This document shows, one piece after another, positions 7,526-15,547 of a DNA stretch of 64,000 bases. Source of the DNA: Microbispora sp. NBC_01189 (GTDB lineage: Bacteria > Actinomycetota > Actinomycetes > Streptosporangiales > Streptosporangiaceae); assembly GCF_036010665.1 (NCBI RefSeq), contig NZ_CP108581.1:3887501-3951500 (forward strand). Reading direction: 5' to 3'. The notes under the pieces were generated by a model, which worked only from the letters and a program-made list of their open reading frames with translations, made no database searches and had not been told where the DNA came from. Position 1 is the stretch's first letter; each line of letters begins with the position of its first letter. Position numbers and translations under genes: made by a program.

Positions 7526-8965
7526 GTGGTGAAACGGTGGAGAGCGGGTCTCCCTAGGACCATGGCCGCCTTGGCCCTCGGCCTGGCCGGAACTGCGGCG
7601 GTGGTCGTGCCGGCGATGACGGCCACGGCCAGTACCGCCGACCTCGTCGTCGACTACGCCTGCAACCAGGGCATCGCGTCCTCCGGGTCCGGCACGGTCT
7701 ATCTACGGACGAAGCTCACCGTCCCGACGACGCTCAACGTGGGCGATCCCCTCAACGTCGGCTGGAACCTGGCCTACCGGGACGCGACCCGCTTCGGGGC
7801 GCCCGCCCTGCTGCCCAACGGCGGCAGGATCTACGCGACCGGAGAGGTCAACCTCAGCGACGGCTGGAAGGGACAGCTCCAGCCGGTGGGGAACGTCGAC
7901 CAGGCTGGGGCGATGAAGAAGGGGACCCCCCTCACTCTGCCGACCACGATCTCGGACTTCGCGTACACGACGAGGGCCGGCACGGTGACGGTCAAGCCGG
8001 GGAACCTCTACGTGGACTTCCGGCCCCCCGCCTCGGAGGTCATGGTCAACGACGACGATCTCTCGATCACCTACAGCGCGGGTGACTGGACGGACGTCAA
8101 CGACCGGCCGAGCGGAGACAACGACTACCACCTCGACTACCACCGGACGAACAAGGCCGGTGCGTGGGCGGCGCTCACCTTCACCGGCACCGGGATCGAG
8201 TACGTCGCACAGCGGGACCGGCATGCGGGGCCGGTCGAGATCTGGGTCGACAACCAGCTGGGAACTCCGCCGCGGGTGGAGCCCAACAAGAAGGACGACG
8301 GCACGCTGGTCAACGACTCGAACGTCGGCGGCCAGACCCTGTGGAGCTTCACGGAACTGGAGTACGGCGAGCACACGATCTCCATCAAGAGCGCCGAGGA
8401 CAAGCGGACGCTGCTGGACGCCTTCCGCGTGATCACCGGTGAGCTGCCCGGCCCGCCGCCGCAGTACCGCGCAACATGCACGCTCATCAGTGCTCCGGTA
8501 GCCGTGCAGGTGACGATCGCCGGCGGCAACACGCCGACCAGTCCGTCGACGTCGCCTGACACGTCTCCGCCGGCTTCCCCCGACACGTCGGGCAGCCCTT
8601 CGAGCACGCCGGACGGCAACAGCCCGCCGCCGGACGGGAACTCGCCGTCTCCGTCGGTGTCGCCGAGCACGACGCCGAGTCCGACTCCGCCGGTGGCGGC
8701 GACGCAGAGCTATCTGACCAGTGTGGTCGTCAAGGGCAGCCCGTCGCCGACGGCGACGCGCACCGTGACGCTGACCGCGACACCGACGGTGGCCCAGGTG
8801 GCGGTCACTCCGAAGGATGGCGCGCAGACCGGTGAGGCTCCGGAGCGGATGGCCGCCTCGGGTCCGCTCCTGCTCGGCTCGGGCGGCGCGCTACTGACAA
8901 TCGGCGTGCTCAGCGGTGTGGCACTGCTGCGGCGCAGGGCGGCGCACGCGGGCGAGCGGGCCTGA
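7526..8965 (+). CDS. Secreted surface protein A with CBM-like domain, Thr/Pro linker and GAQTG sorting signal
   Basis: A 479-aa exported protein. A signal peptide covers about residues 1-35 (KRWR, then a hydrophobic core ending near TATA). A Cys-bracketed beta domain starts at LVVDYACNQG and closes near YRATCTLI. Inserted at about 170-305 is a domain of the type VNDDDLSITYSAGDW...FTGTGIEY...TLLDAFRV, which resembles galactose-binding-fold carbohydrate-binding modules. A Ser/Pro/Thr-rich wall-spanning linker (about 330-390) follows. At the C-terminus GAQTG (432-436) precedes a hydrophobic segment and RRRAAHAGERA, the layout of a sortase signal without LPXTG. The start is GTG 7526. A sortase gene follows within about 10 bases. 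Cell-wall anchoring is inferred. Confidence 0.8.
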   Translation: MVKRWRAGLPRTMAALALGLAGTAAVVVPAMTATASTADLVVDYACNQGIASSGSGTVYLRTKLTVPTTLNVGDPLNVGWNLAYRDATRFGAPALLPNGGRIYATGEVNLSDGWKGQLQPVGNVDQAGAMKKGTPLTLPTTISDFAYTTRAGTVTVKPGNLYVDFRPPASEVMVNDDDLSITYSAGDWTDVNDRPSGDNDYHLDYHRTNKAGAWAALTFTGTGIEYVAQRDRHAGPVEIWVDNQLGTPPRVEPNKKDDGTLVNDSNVGGQTLWSFTELEYGEHTISIKSAEDKRTLLDAFRVITGELPGPPPQYRATCTLISAPVAVQVTIAGGNTPTSPSTSPDTSPPASPDTSGSPSSTPDGNSPPPDGNSPSPSVSPSTTPSPTPPVAATQSYLTSVVVKGSPSPTATRTVTLTATPTVAQVAVTPKDGAQTGEAPERMAASGPLLLGSGGALLTIGVLSGVALLRRRAAHAGERA

Positions 8966-8976
8966 GGAGGATGACG

Positions 8977-10032
8977 ATGAACCCGACTCCCGAGGGCGGC
9001 ACCCCCGCCAAGGACACACAAAACGGCGAAGCCGTCCAGAAGGCGACGAGCGGCGAAGCCGTCCAGGACGCGCAGAGCGGCGAAGCCGCGCAGAGTGCCC
9101 AGAGTGTGCCGAGCGTGCCGAACGCGCAGGGCGCGCAGAGCGTGCCGAACGCGCAGAGTCCGCAGAGCGGCCAGGGGGATGCGGCGGGGAAGCGGAAGGG
9201 CCTGCCGCAGCCGGTTCTCGCGACGCTGCTCGTGGCCGGGTCGTTCGGCGGCATCGCCGCCGTGATGGCGGGCATGCTCGCCGTGCTGTCGCCCGGTGAC
9301 TCCCAGGACGCCGCTCAAGTGCCGGGCGTTCAGTTGAACGTGCAGGACGTCGGCAGCGAGGCGTACCTGCCTCCGACCGTCGGCCCGGGCGGGCCGGGCG
9401 TGCCGCTCACGGCAGCGAACCCGACCGCGCCGCCGCCGCTGCCCGCCATCCAGCCGATCGGCCCGCTGGCCCTCACCACCACCACGGCCTCGTCGTCCTC
9501 CTCGCCGGTGTCCTCGTCCTCGAACACGGCGTCTACGAACAAGGCGAAGACCAGCACGGCGGCGAAGGTCACCGGCAGGCCGCTGAAGCTCAGCATTCCC
9601 TCGATCGGGGTGAAGGCCCGCGTCGGCTCCGTGGGGGTGCAGAAGTCGGGCGTCATCCAGGCGCCGCCGCTGAACAGGCCGAGCCTCACCGGCTGGTACC
9701 GCTTCGGGCCCGCCCCCGGCGACCAGGGGCCGGCGATCATCCTCGGGCACGTCAACACCCGTAAGGGCGCGGCCGTGTTCAGCCGCCTGCGCGAGCTCAA
9801 GCGCGGCAACAAGATCGCCGTACTGCGCGCGGACGGCAAGACGGCGATCTTCACGGTGGACGGGATCGAGCAGGTCAGCAAGTCGGCGTTCCCGACCAAG
9901 CGGGTCTACGGCAACACGATCACGTCGTCGCTGCGGCTGATCACCTGCGGCGGCGTCTTCAACGCCAAGGAGCACAGCTACACCGACAACATCGTCGTCT
10001 ACGCGACGCTGACGGCGACCAAGGGCAAGTGA
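8977..10032 (+). CDS. Class F sortase 1, membrane-bound with repetitive cytosolic tail
   Basis: A 351-aa actinobacterial class F sortase, a transpeptidase joining surface proteins to the cell wall. The cytosolic N-terminus (about 1-65) is a low-complexity run of SGEAVQ and VPNAQ-like repeats. One transmembrane helix (about 73-97) and a linker with Ser/Thr follow, then the sortase barrel from KLSIPSIGVKA. The catalytic His is H258 in ILGHVN and the Cys is C324 in LITCGG. No Arg follows the Cys; the usual place reads SYTDNIVVYA. ATG 8977 is chosen since GAGGAGG ends six bases upstream; ATG 8971 abuts that site. It directly follows surface protein A, its likely substrate. Confidence 0.85.
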   Translation: MNPTPEGGTPAKDTQNGEAVQKATSGEAVQDAQSGEAAQSAQSVPSVPNAQGAQSVPNAQSPQSGQGDAAGKRKGLPQPVLATLLVAGSFGGIAAVMAGMLAVLSPGDSQDAAQVPGVQLNVQDVGSEAYLPPTVGPGGPGVPLTAANPTAPPPLPAIQPIGPLALTTTTASSSSSPVSSSSNTASTNKAKTSTAAKVTGRPLKLSIPSIGVKARVGSVGVQKSGVIQAPPLNRPSLTGWYRFGPAPGDQGPAIILGHVNTRKGAAVFSRLRELKRGNKIAVLRADGKTAIFTVDGIEQVSKSAFPTKRVYGNTITSSLRLITCGGVFNAKEHSYTDNIVVYATLTATKGK

Positions 10033-10045
10033 TCCCCGCTCGCCC

Positions 10046-10071
10046 GTGAGGGGCGCCGTCGCGCCCCTCAC
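10046..10071. terminator. Hairpin terminator between converging genes
   Basis: The perfect 11-bp stem GTGAGGGGCGC/GCGCCCCTCAC closes a CGTC loop in the 51-bp gap between the sortase and the opposing secreted-protein gene. It can serve both strands; there is no long T run. Confidence 0.7.
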
Positions 10072-10083
10072 CCCGGCGGGTGG

Positions 10084-10929
10084 TCAGCCCAGTCCGATCA
10101 CCTCCTCGCCCTCCCGCGCCTCGCGCTCGGGCGGGTCGTACGGCTCGCGGCGTCCCGCCGCACGAGCGGCCCGGACCGCGCGCTGCACCAGCAGCGTTCC
10201 GGCCACCGCCGCGAGCGCCACCACGATCAGCGCGTACGGCTGCCGCCAGGGCGAGGAGCCATCGGCGCTCGCGGCCGTGACTCCGTCCAGCCGCTTCGCC
10301 TGTGCGGGCTGCGGGGACGGCGGCGCGAACCCTGTCTGCCCGGCCCCCTGCCCGGCTGTCTGCCCGGCCCCCTGCCCTGCCCCCTGCTCGGGCGGGGCGC
10401 CCGGCGGGGTGGCGAACCGCGCTCGGGCGGGGATCACGGTCGCCGCCTTCCAGGGGAACCCCGGCGGCTTCACCTGGCCCCAATAGTCCGTGATCTCCGA
10501 TCCGGCCTGCATCGCGTACTGCGGCGGGGCCGGCTTCAGCGTTCCGGGCACGGTGAGCGTCCCGACCTCGTACGGCGCGAACTTGCCCTGCACGCCCTGC
10601 ACCCGCCACCGCCCGGCGGGCACCGTGATCGTCGTCGCGTAGTGGGCGGGATCCGGCAACGGCGTCCCACCGAAACTCAGGGTCGTGCCGTCCTCTCCCG
10701 TCAGCAGCAGGCCGGTCGGCCCGAGCGCGTCGTAGTCGTCGTACGGATGCGTGCCGTGTTGCAGCACCCAGTAGCCGACCGTGTAGGACACATCGGGCCG
10801 CAGCGTCGCGGGGAGCGGGTCGAGTTCGGTGACGGCCCAGAACCCCGCCCGGGCGTGTGCGGGCGGCGCCGTCACCAGGACCGCCGCCAGTGCGGCGAGA
10901 GCCAGGATCAGTCGTCTCATCTCAGTCAC
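10084..10929 (-). CDS. Secreted, C-terminally membrane-anchored protein of unknown function
   Basis: A 281-aa product with a clear signal peptide (RRLILALAALAAVLVTAPPAHA), then a beta-rich extracellular domain (VSYTVGYWVLQHGTHPY, TITVPAGRWRVQGVQG). A Gly/Gln repeat stretch (GAGQ repeated, about 178-196) is followed by a transmembrane helix (about 227-248) and a charged cytosolic tail ending EEVIGLG. No sorting signal is seen. It lies opposite the two sortase/surface-protein units and diverges from surface protein B across 140 bp. No family is recognised. Start may be ATG 10929 or 10920. A role in the same envelope locus is inference from position. Confidence 0.7.
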   Translation of the reverse strand: MTEMRRLILALAALAAVLVTAPPAHARAGFWAVTELDPLPATLRPDVSYTVGYWVLQHGTHPYDDYDALGPTGLLLTGEDGTTLSFGGTPLPDPAHYATTITVPAGRWRVQGVQGKFAPYEVGTLTVPGTLKPAPPQYAMQAGSEITDYWGQVKPPGFPWKAATVIPARARFATPPGAPPEQGAGQGAGQTAGQGAGQTGFAPPSPQPAQAKRLDGVTAASADGSSPWRQPYALIVVALAAVAGTLLVQRAVRAARAAGRREPYDPPEREAREGEEVIGLG

Positions 10930-11069
10930 CTCCGTCCTCCTTACCGCCGGAAGTCCATGAGGGTTCCCTGAGAATTTCCTGACTTCTCAGTGCATGTGGT
11001 TATGGCGATGGTCAACTCCTGGGAGACTGAGGCCAACCTGTACGTGACTGAGGTGGCGGGAGAGACGTC

Positions 11070-12209
11070 GTGGCCGACCCCAGCGCCCGGCAGCGGACTG
11101 CCCGGCGACGAATCGCGGCGCGGGTGGCGGCGGGAGCGACGGCGGCGTTCGCACTGATGACGTGGCCGGTGCTCGCCGCGAGCGAGACCAGGACCGTCGT
11201 CTACTCCTGCACCGCGCTGGGTGGCGGCCAGGGGACCTACCCGGTGAGCGTGACCCTGCTCGGGCCCGACAACCCCACGGTGGGCGGCAACGTCCGGATC
11301 ACCTGGCGGATGGCCCCCGCCACGGCGGCTGAGGGACAGACGCCGATGCTCGCGCCGACGTCCATCGCCTCGGACGACGTCGTGGTCGCCGAGGGCGTGA
11401 TGGAGGTGACCGGCACTCCGGTGGCGAGCGGGTCCCCCTCACCATCCCCGAGCGCCAGCGCGACACCCACCCCGACTCCGACTCCGACTCCGACTCCCAG
11501 CGTGACTCCCACCCCGACTCCGCCCGACGTCGACGCGAATCCGCCGGGCGGCACCGACACGGCCCCGTCCCCGGACGAGTCGGAGCCGTCGAAGGAGTCC
11601 CTCGCCGCGGCGGGCGGCCGCACGCTGAGCCCCTCGGCGACGGTGACGGCCGGGACGCCCGTGGCGGCGCAGGCCACCCTGTCGCCGATCCCCGATCTCG
11701 TCGTCACACTGGCCCCGACGGCGGCCGGGGTCATCGGCGTGACGGCGGGAGACTTCACGCTGCGGTTGTTGCCGTCCGGGACCGGCACGGGAGCGGCGCT
11801 CTACACATGCACCCTGCCGGCCACCGCGGCCGGAGCCTCGCTCGCGCTCACTGTCGGCGCCTCGCCGTCCCCCTCCACCTCGCCGAGCCCGTCGGACACC
11901 GGTGACGCGGACGACATGACCCCGACGCCCACCCCGACCGAGACCACGACGGCGACCGAGACCGCGACGGCGACGGCCACGGTCACCCACACCGCCACGG
12001 CCAGGGCGACTACGACCGTCTCCCACACGGTGACCGCGCAGGTCAGCAGGACCCCGATCGGCGGCGCGCAGACGGGCGCGGGCGGCGACGCGGGCCCGGA
12101 CGCCCGGGTCGTCGTGCTGACCGGCCTGCTGCTGATGGCCGCCTCCGCGGCCGGAGGGCTGCTGCTCCGCCGGTTCGGCCCGCGCCCGCGCCCGTACGGT
12201 GGGCGGTAG
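11070..12209 (+). CDS. Secreted surface protein B with Thr/Pro repeats and GGAQTG sorting signal
   Basis: A 379-aa exported protein starting at GTG 11070 after a GGGAGAG site. A signal peptide (RRRIAARVAAGATAAFALMTWPVLAAS) is followed by a Cys-bracketed domain (RTVVYSCTALGG ... ALYTCTLPAT) interrupted by a long Thr-Pro tract near 128-155. A second Thr/Ala-rich stalk (about 285-325) leads to PIGGAQTGAGGDAGPDAR, with GAQTG at 332-336, a hydrophobic helix and RRFGPRPRPYGGR. Shared ends with surface protein C (GGAxTG then GGDAGPDAR) show the two are paralogues. It is followed 157 bp later by protein C. Anchoring by a nearby class F sortase is inferred. Confidence 0.78.
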   Translation: MADPSARQRTARRRIAARVAAGATAAFALMTWPVLAASETRTVVYSCTALGGGQGTYPVSVTLLGPDNPTVGGNVRITWRMAPATAAEGQTPMLAPTSIASDDVVVAEGVMEVTGTPVASGSPSPSPSASATPTPTPTPTPTPSVTPTPTPPDVDANPPGGTDTAPSPDESEPSKESLAAAGGRTLSPSATVTAGTPVAAQATLSPIPDLVVTLAPTAAGVIGVTAGDFTLRLLPSGTGTGAALYTCTLPATAAGASLALTVGASPSPSTSPSPSDTGDADDMTPTPTPTETTTATETATATATVTHTATARATTTVSHTVTAQVSRTPIGGAQTGAGGDAGPDARVVVLTGLLLMAASAAGGLLLRRFGPRPRPYGGR

Positions 12210-12366
12210 CGTGGTGTGATGCGAAGATAACGAAAACATGACCAGTTTTGGGGAATCGGCGGCAATGTTGGGGCTTTTGTCCGTAAACTCTCTACCCTGT
12301 CGTGACCGTACTCTGGAATGCTGGTACGTCTGTTCATCCTGAGGCACAAGTAGGGGAGAGAAGTCA

Positions 12367-13299
12367 GTGCTGAAGTTCAAGGCGCGGGGCCGTGTCGCCG
12401 GGAGAGCCGCCGCGGCCGGCGTAGTCAGCGCGGGCGTCCTCCTCGGCCTGACCGCGCTCGACGCGCAGGCCGACTCGAAGACCGTGAGCTACAACTGTTC
12501 AACCGGGACCAGCCCTTCCACCGAAGTCGCCCATGACTTCACCGTGTCACTCACGGAGATCCCCAGGCAGGCGGGGACCGGCACGCAGTACACCGCGACC
12601 CTGACCATCGTGCCGGTCACCTCGGCGGAGTCGCCCTTCCCGGCGCCGGTGGCGATCGAGAGCGGCGCGTCGCTCCAGTTGCTGCCCAGTGTGGCGGCCA
12701 CGGTGCTGCCCGCCACCGCGACCGCGGGCGTCTCCACGCCCTCGCCGACCAGCGCGGTGGCCGCGAACGTGACCGCCCAGGGGACGATGCCCCCGCTGCC
12801 GGCGGCGACGCTGACCATCACCCCCTCCGCCGGGGCGACGTCCGTCGCTCTCACGGCGAAGGACTTCAAGATCAACATGTACGCGCCCGCCGGGACGGGC
12901 ACCGTCACGACGACGCCCACCCTGCTCTACACGTGTCAGCTCGCGACGTCGGGCACCAGCACGACGCCCGCCTCGGTGACGATCGCGGTCACGGCCTCGC
13001 CGAGCACGACTCCCACCCCCACCCCCACCCCCACCCCGACGCCGACGCCGAGCGCGACGCCCACCCCGCGCGGCACCCGCACCGTGTATGAGACGGTCAC
13101 CGCGAAGCCCGCGACCGACAAGGCGACGACCGGTTCGGAGCAGGTTCCCCACACGCCCGCGGGCGGCGCCGCCACCGGCGGCGGAGGGGACGCCGGCCCC
13201 GACGCGCGCCTGTTCGTGCTCACCGGTGCCGCGCTGATGCTGGCGGCGGGGGGCGGCGGGCTCGTGCTCCGGGCCCGGCGCAGGCCGGCGAGGCAGTAG
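12367..13299 (+). CDS. Secreted surface protein C with GGAATG sorting signal
   Basis: A 310-aa exported protein; GTG 12367 follows AGGGGAGAG at 12352-12360. After the signal peptide (about 1-35, ending DAQA) comes SKTVSYNCST and, much later, LLYTCQLATS, giving the same Cys-bracketed beta domain as protein B. A Thr-Pro stalk (about 215-235) and THR/Val tract precede PAGGAATGGGGDAGPDAR (GAATG 267-271), a hydrophobic helix and RARRRPARQ. Nine bases separate it from sortase 2, so the pair is probably cotranscribed. Function beyond wall display is unknown. Confidence 0.78.
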   Translation: MLKFKARGRVAGRAAAAGVVSAGVLLGLTALDAQADSKTVSYNCSTGTSPSTEVAHDFTVSLTEIPRQAGTGTQYTATLTIVPVTSAESPFPAPVAIESGASLQLLPSVAATVLPATATAGVSTPSPTSAVAANVTAQGTMPPLPAATLTITPSAGATSVALTAKDFKINMYAPAGTGTVTTTPTLLYTCQLATSGTSTTPASVTIAVTASPSTTPTPTPTPTPTPTPSATPTPRGTRTVYETVTAKPATDKATTGSEQVPHTPAGGAATGGGGDAGPDARLFVLTGAALMLAAGGGGLVLRARRRPARQ

Positions 13300-13308
13300 G
13301 ACGGTGCC

Positions 13309-14223
13309 ATGACGACCCCGCCACCTGGACAGTACCCGCCGGGCCAGCCGTACGGCATGCCTCCCGGGGCGGGCGGGCAGGGGTACCCGCAGCCGGTCTA
13401 CGGCCAGCCCGTCTTCCAGCCGGTCATGCTGCCTCCTCAGATGCAGCCGGCGCAGCAGCAGCCACAGCCGCGGCAGGAGCCGCCTCCGGGCGGCGCCGCG
13501 CTCACGGCCCGCCGCGTGCTGATCACGGCGGCCATCGTGGGGCTGGTCACCGTGCTCGTGGGTGTGGTGATCATGGTGAACCACCCGGACGAGTACGCTC
13601 CGTCGAGCCGTACGTCGCTGAAGATGGTGGTTCCGCCGAACGGGCTGGCTCAGTCGGTGGGTCCGGGCGGAGTGGGGCAGCCCCTCACGCAGGCGGTCGC
13701 CAATGCCCCGGCGCCGTTGCCGAAGATCCCGGCCGCCCCGGCCCTGCAGCCGTCCACGCCCAAGCGCCTGATCATCCGCAAGATCGGGGTGAATGCGCCG
13801 ATCGCCTCGGTCGGTCTCGACCGCGCCGGCGCGATCCAGACCCCGCCGATCAACAACCACAACCTCGTCGGCTGGTACCGGGGCGGCCCGACGGTGGGAG
13901 AGGCCGGTCCGGCCGTCATGCTCGGCCACAAGGACACCGTCTCGCGCAGCGCCGTCTTCAGCCGCCTGCACGAGCTCGCGTACGGCGACACGATCGAGGT
14001 CACCCGCATGGACGGGACGATCGCGGTCTTCACCGTGGGCGGCATCGAGCAGGCCGACAAGCAGACGTTCCCCACCAGCCGGGTGTACGGCCAGGCCGCG
14101 GACGCCGAGCTCAGGCTGATCACCTGCGGCGGCTCCTACAACCACACGACCGGTCACTACACCGACAACGTCATCGTCTACGCCCTGATGACCGGCACCC
14201 GCCTGGCGAAACCGAAGTCCTGA
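13309..14223 (+). CDS. Class F sortase 2, with Pro/Gln-rich cytosolic tail
   Basis: A 304-aa paralogue of sortase 1. The first 60 residues are a Pro/Gln/Gly-rich cytosolic tail (PPGQYPPGQPYGMPPG), then one transmembrane helix (about 65-87). The sortase core begins KRLIIRKIGVNAPI and has the class F GWYRGGPTVGEAGPAVMLGHKD with H207, and RLITCGGSY with C273. The segment after Cys reads HYTDNVIVYA and lacks the Arg expected near there; the only later Arg is in the C-terminal tail. It follows surface protein C by nine bases, with no strong Shine-Dalgarno, suggesting translational coupling. The substrate assignment to B and C is inferred. Confidence 0.85.
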   Translation: MTTPPPGQYPPGQPYGMPPGAGGQGYPQPVYGQPVFQPVMLPPQMQPAQQQPQPRQEPPPGGAALTARRVLITAAIVGLVTVLVGVVIMVNHPDEYAPSSRTSLKMVVPPNGLAQSVGPGGVGQPLTQAVANAPAPLPKIPAAPALQPSTPKRLIIRKIGVNAPIASVGLDRAGAIQTPPINNHNLVGWYRGGPTVGEAGPAVMLGHKDTVSRSAVFSRLHELAYGDTIEVTRMDGTIAVFTVGGIEQADKQTFPTSRVYGQAADAELRLITCGGSYNHTTGHYTDNVIVYALMTGTRLAKPKS

Positions 14224-14304
14224 ACCGGGCGGCCCGCCGGAAAGGGTCGTGGAGAACGCCCCTGTAGGACTATCGTCTCTTCGACCGATCATGAGGAGGG
14301 CCTT

Positions 14305-15387
14305 GTGGGCTGGTTGTCGAATCTTCTGCTCCCCGGCCGGCTGCGCACGGGCCCCACGGCGCTGCTGCCGGCCCGGCCGGACCCGAAGACACTGCTGGCG
14401 ATAGCGCAGCTCGCCGATCCCGAGGCGAGGCCGGACGGGGACGACGTCGTCGCGGGCGGCTCGCGCGTACAGCCGCCGATCGAGCTCGGCCCGGACCTCC
14501 TGGCCAAGCTCGGCGTCCCCGGCGAGGAACCGCTCTGGGCGTGCCGGATCGCCGCCGACGGGCCGCTGCCGGTGGACTTCTTCGACAAGAGCCTGGCCGA
14601 GGGCATCGCGTACCGGCTGGGCGGCTGGTCGGTGTGCCAGGGCGATCCGGTCGACCCCGCCGAGGAGACGGGTGGCGATCCGGTGATCTACCTGCCGGCC
14701 GTACCGGAGCCCGAGGAGGTCCTGCCCGTCCTGGCGGGGCTGCTCCACACGGACGCCGTGGACACCGGCAGGTGGCCGGAGGGCGAGCTCGTCGACGGTG
14801 TCGTCCACGTCCTCGTGCGCCGGGGCAGGGTGGCCGACGTGTACGCGGACGACGAACTGGTGGTCACGATCGAGGAGGGCCACCGCGTCCCGCCCGTCGC
14901 CCGGGCCCGCTGGCCGTACCTCACGGAGATCGCCGTCGCCGTCGTCTCTCCGGCCGGCCGTACGGAGGAGACGCGGCCCGTCGCCGAGGCGACCGGAGGC
15001 GCGGCAGACACGGTGGACACCGAGGACGCCAAGGACGCCGAGGACGCTGAAGGCGTGGCCGCTGTCGCGCCGGGCGAGGAGGTTCCCGTCGTAGCGGGCG
15101 AGGAGGCCGTGCGATCCGAGGACCTGGGCGATCCGGACGCCGTGGAGACCGGTGTCGTGGAGACCGGTGCGGAGACCGGGGAGGCGGAAGGCGGTGGCGC
15201 GTCCGACGACGACGCGTCCGACGACGACGCGGTCGCCGTCGCGCGGGACGCGCTGGTGCGGAGGGCGGCAGTGGCGCTGGAGATCGCGCAGCGGCTGCAG
15301 GGGATCGCCGCCGACAGCCGGGGCTTCCAGCTGGCCGAGCCCGCCGACGTGCTGCCCGGGGGATACGCCGGGCCTACGCCCACCTGA
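14305..15387 (+). CDS. Acidic hypothetical protein
   Basis: A 360-aa cytosolic protein starting at GTG 14305 after GAGGAGGG. The first 210 residues look folded, with GWSVCQGDP, VIYLPAVPEPEEVLPVLAGLL and VHVLVRRGRVADVYADDELV. From about 215 to 320 it is a highly acidic, repetitive linker (TEDAKDAEDAEG, ETGVVETGAETGEAEG, ASDDDASDDDA). A final helix (ARDALVRRAAVALEIAQRLQG) closes it. There is no signal peptide or membrane helix and I recognise no family. It stands alone between the sortase locus and the thiolase. The codon bias supports a real gene. Confidence 0.65.
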   Translation: MGWLSNLLLPGRLRTGPTALLPARPDPKTLLAIAQLADPEARPDGDDVVAGGSRVQPPIELGPDLLAKLGVPGEEPLWACRIAADGPLPVDFFDKSLAEGIAYRLGGWSVCQGDPVDPAEETGGDPVIYLPAVPEPEEVLPVLAGLLHTDAVDTGRWPEGELVDGVVHVLVRRGRVADVYADDELVVTIEEGHRVPPVARARWPYLTEIAVAVVSPAGRTEETRPVAEATGGAADTVDTEDAKDAEDAEGVAAVAPGEEVPVVAGEEAVRSEDLGDPDAVETGVVETGAETGEAEGGGASDDDASDDDAVAVARDALVRRAAVALEIAQRLQGIAADSRGFQLAEPADVLPGGYAGPTPT

Positions 15388-15441
15388 ACCCGCTCGTTGA
15401 CCCGAACCCGTTCACCCGAACCCGTTCACCTGAACCCGCCC
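15382..15441 (+). repeat. 14-bp direct repeats after the acidic-protein gene
   Basis: Four copies of ACCYGAACCCGYTC-like units lie at 15382, 15400, 15414 and 15428; the last three are contiguous. The first overlaps the stop codon of the upstream gene. Unequal slippage of a short GC-rich unit is the simplest explanation. Confidence 0.85.
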
Positions 15442-15512
15442 GCTTGAGCCGGCTCACCTGAAGCTGGCCCTTACCGCCCGCCCCGACGAAAGCTCTGGTG
15501 TAACCTCTCACT

Positions 15513-15531
15513 AACCGAACATTGCTCGGTT
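15513..15531. promoter_or_regulatory. Putative operator of the thiolase gene
   Basis: AACCGA and TCGGTT are inverted around seven bases, 16 bases upstream of the thiolase start. The adjacent sequence also holds TTGCTCGG, a second partial half-site. A TetR-type lipid regulator could bind here; none is adjacent. Confidence 0.4.
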
Positions 15532-15547
15532 TTGCTCGGGAGGCACT

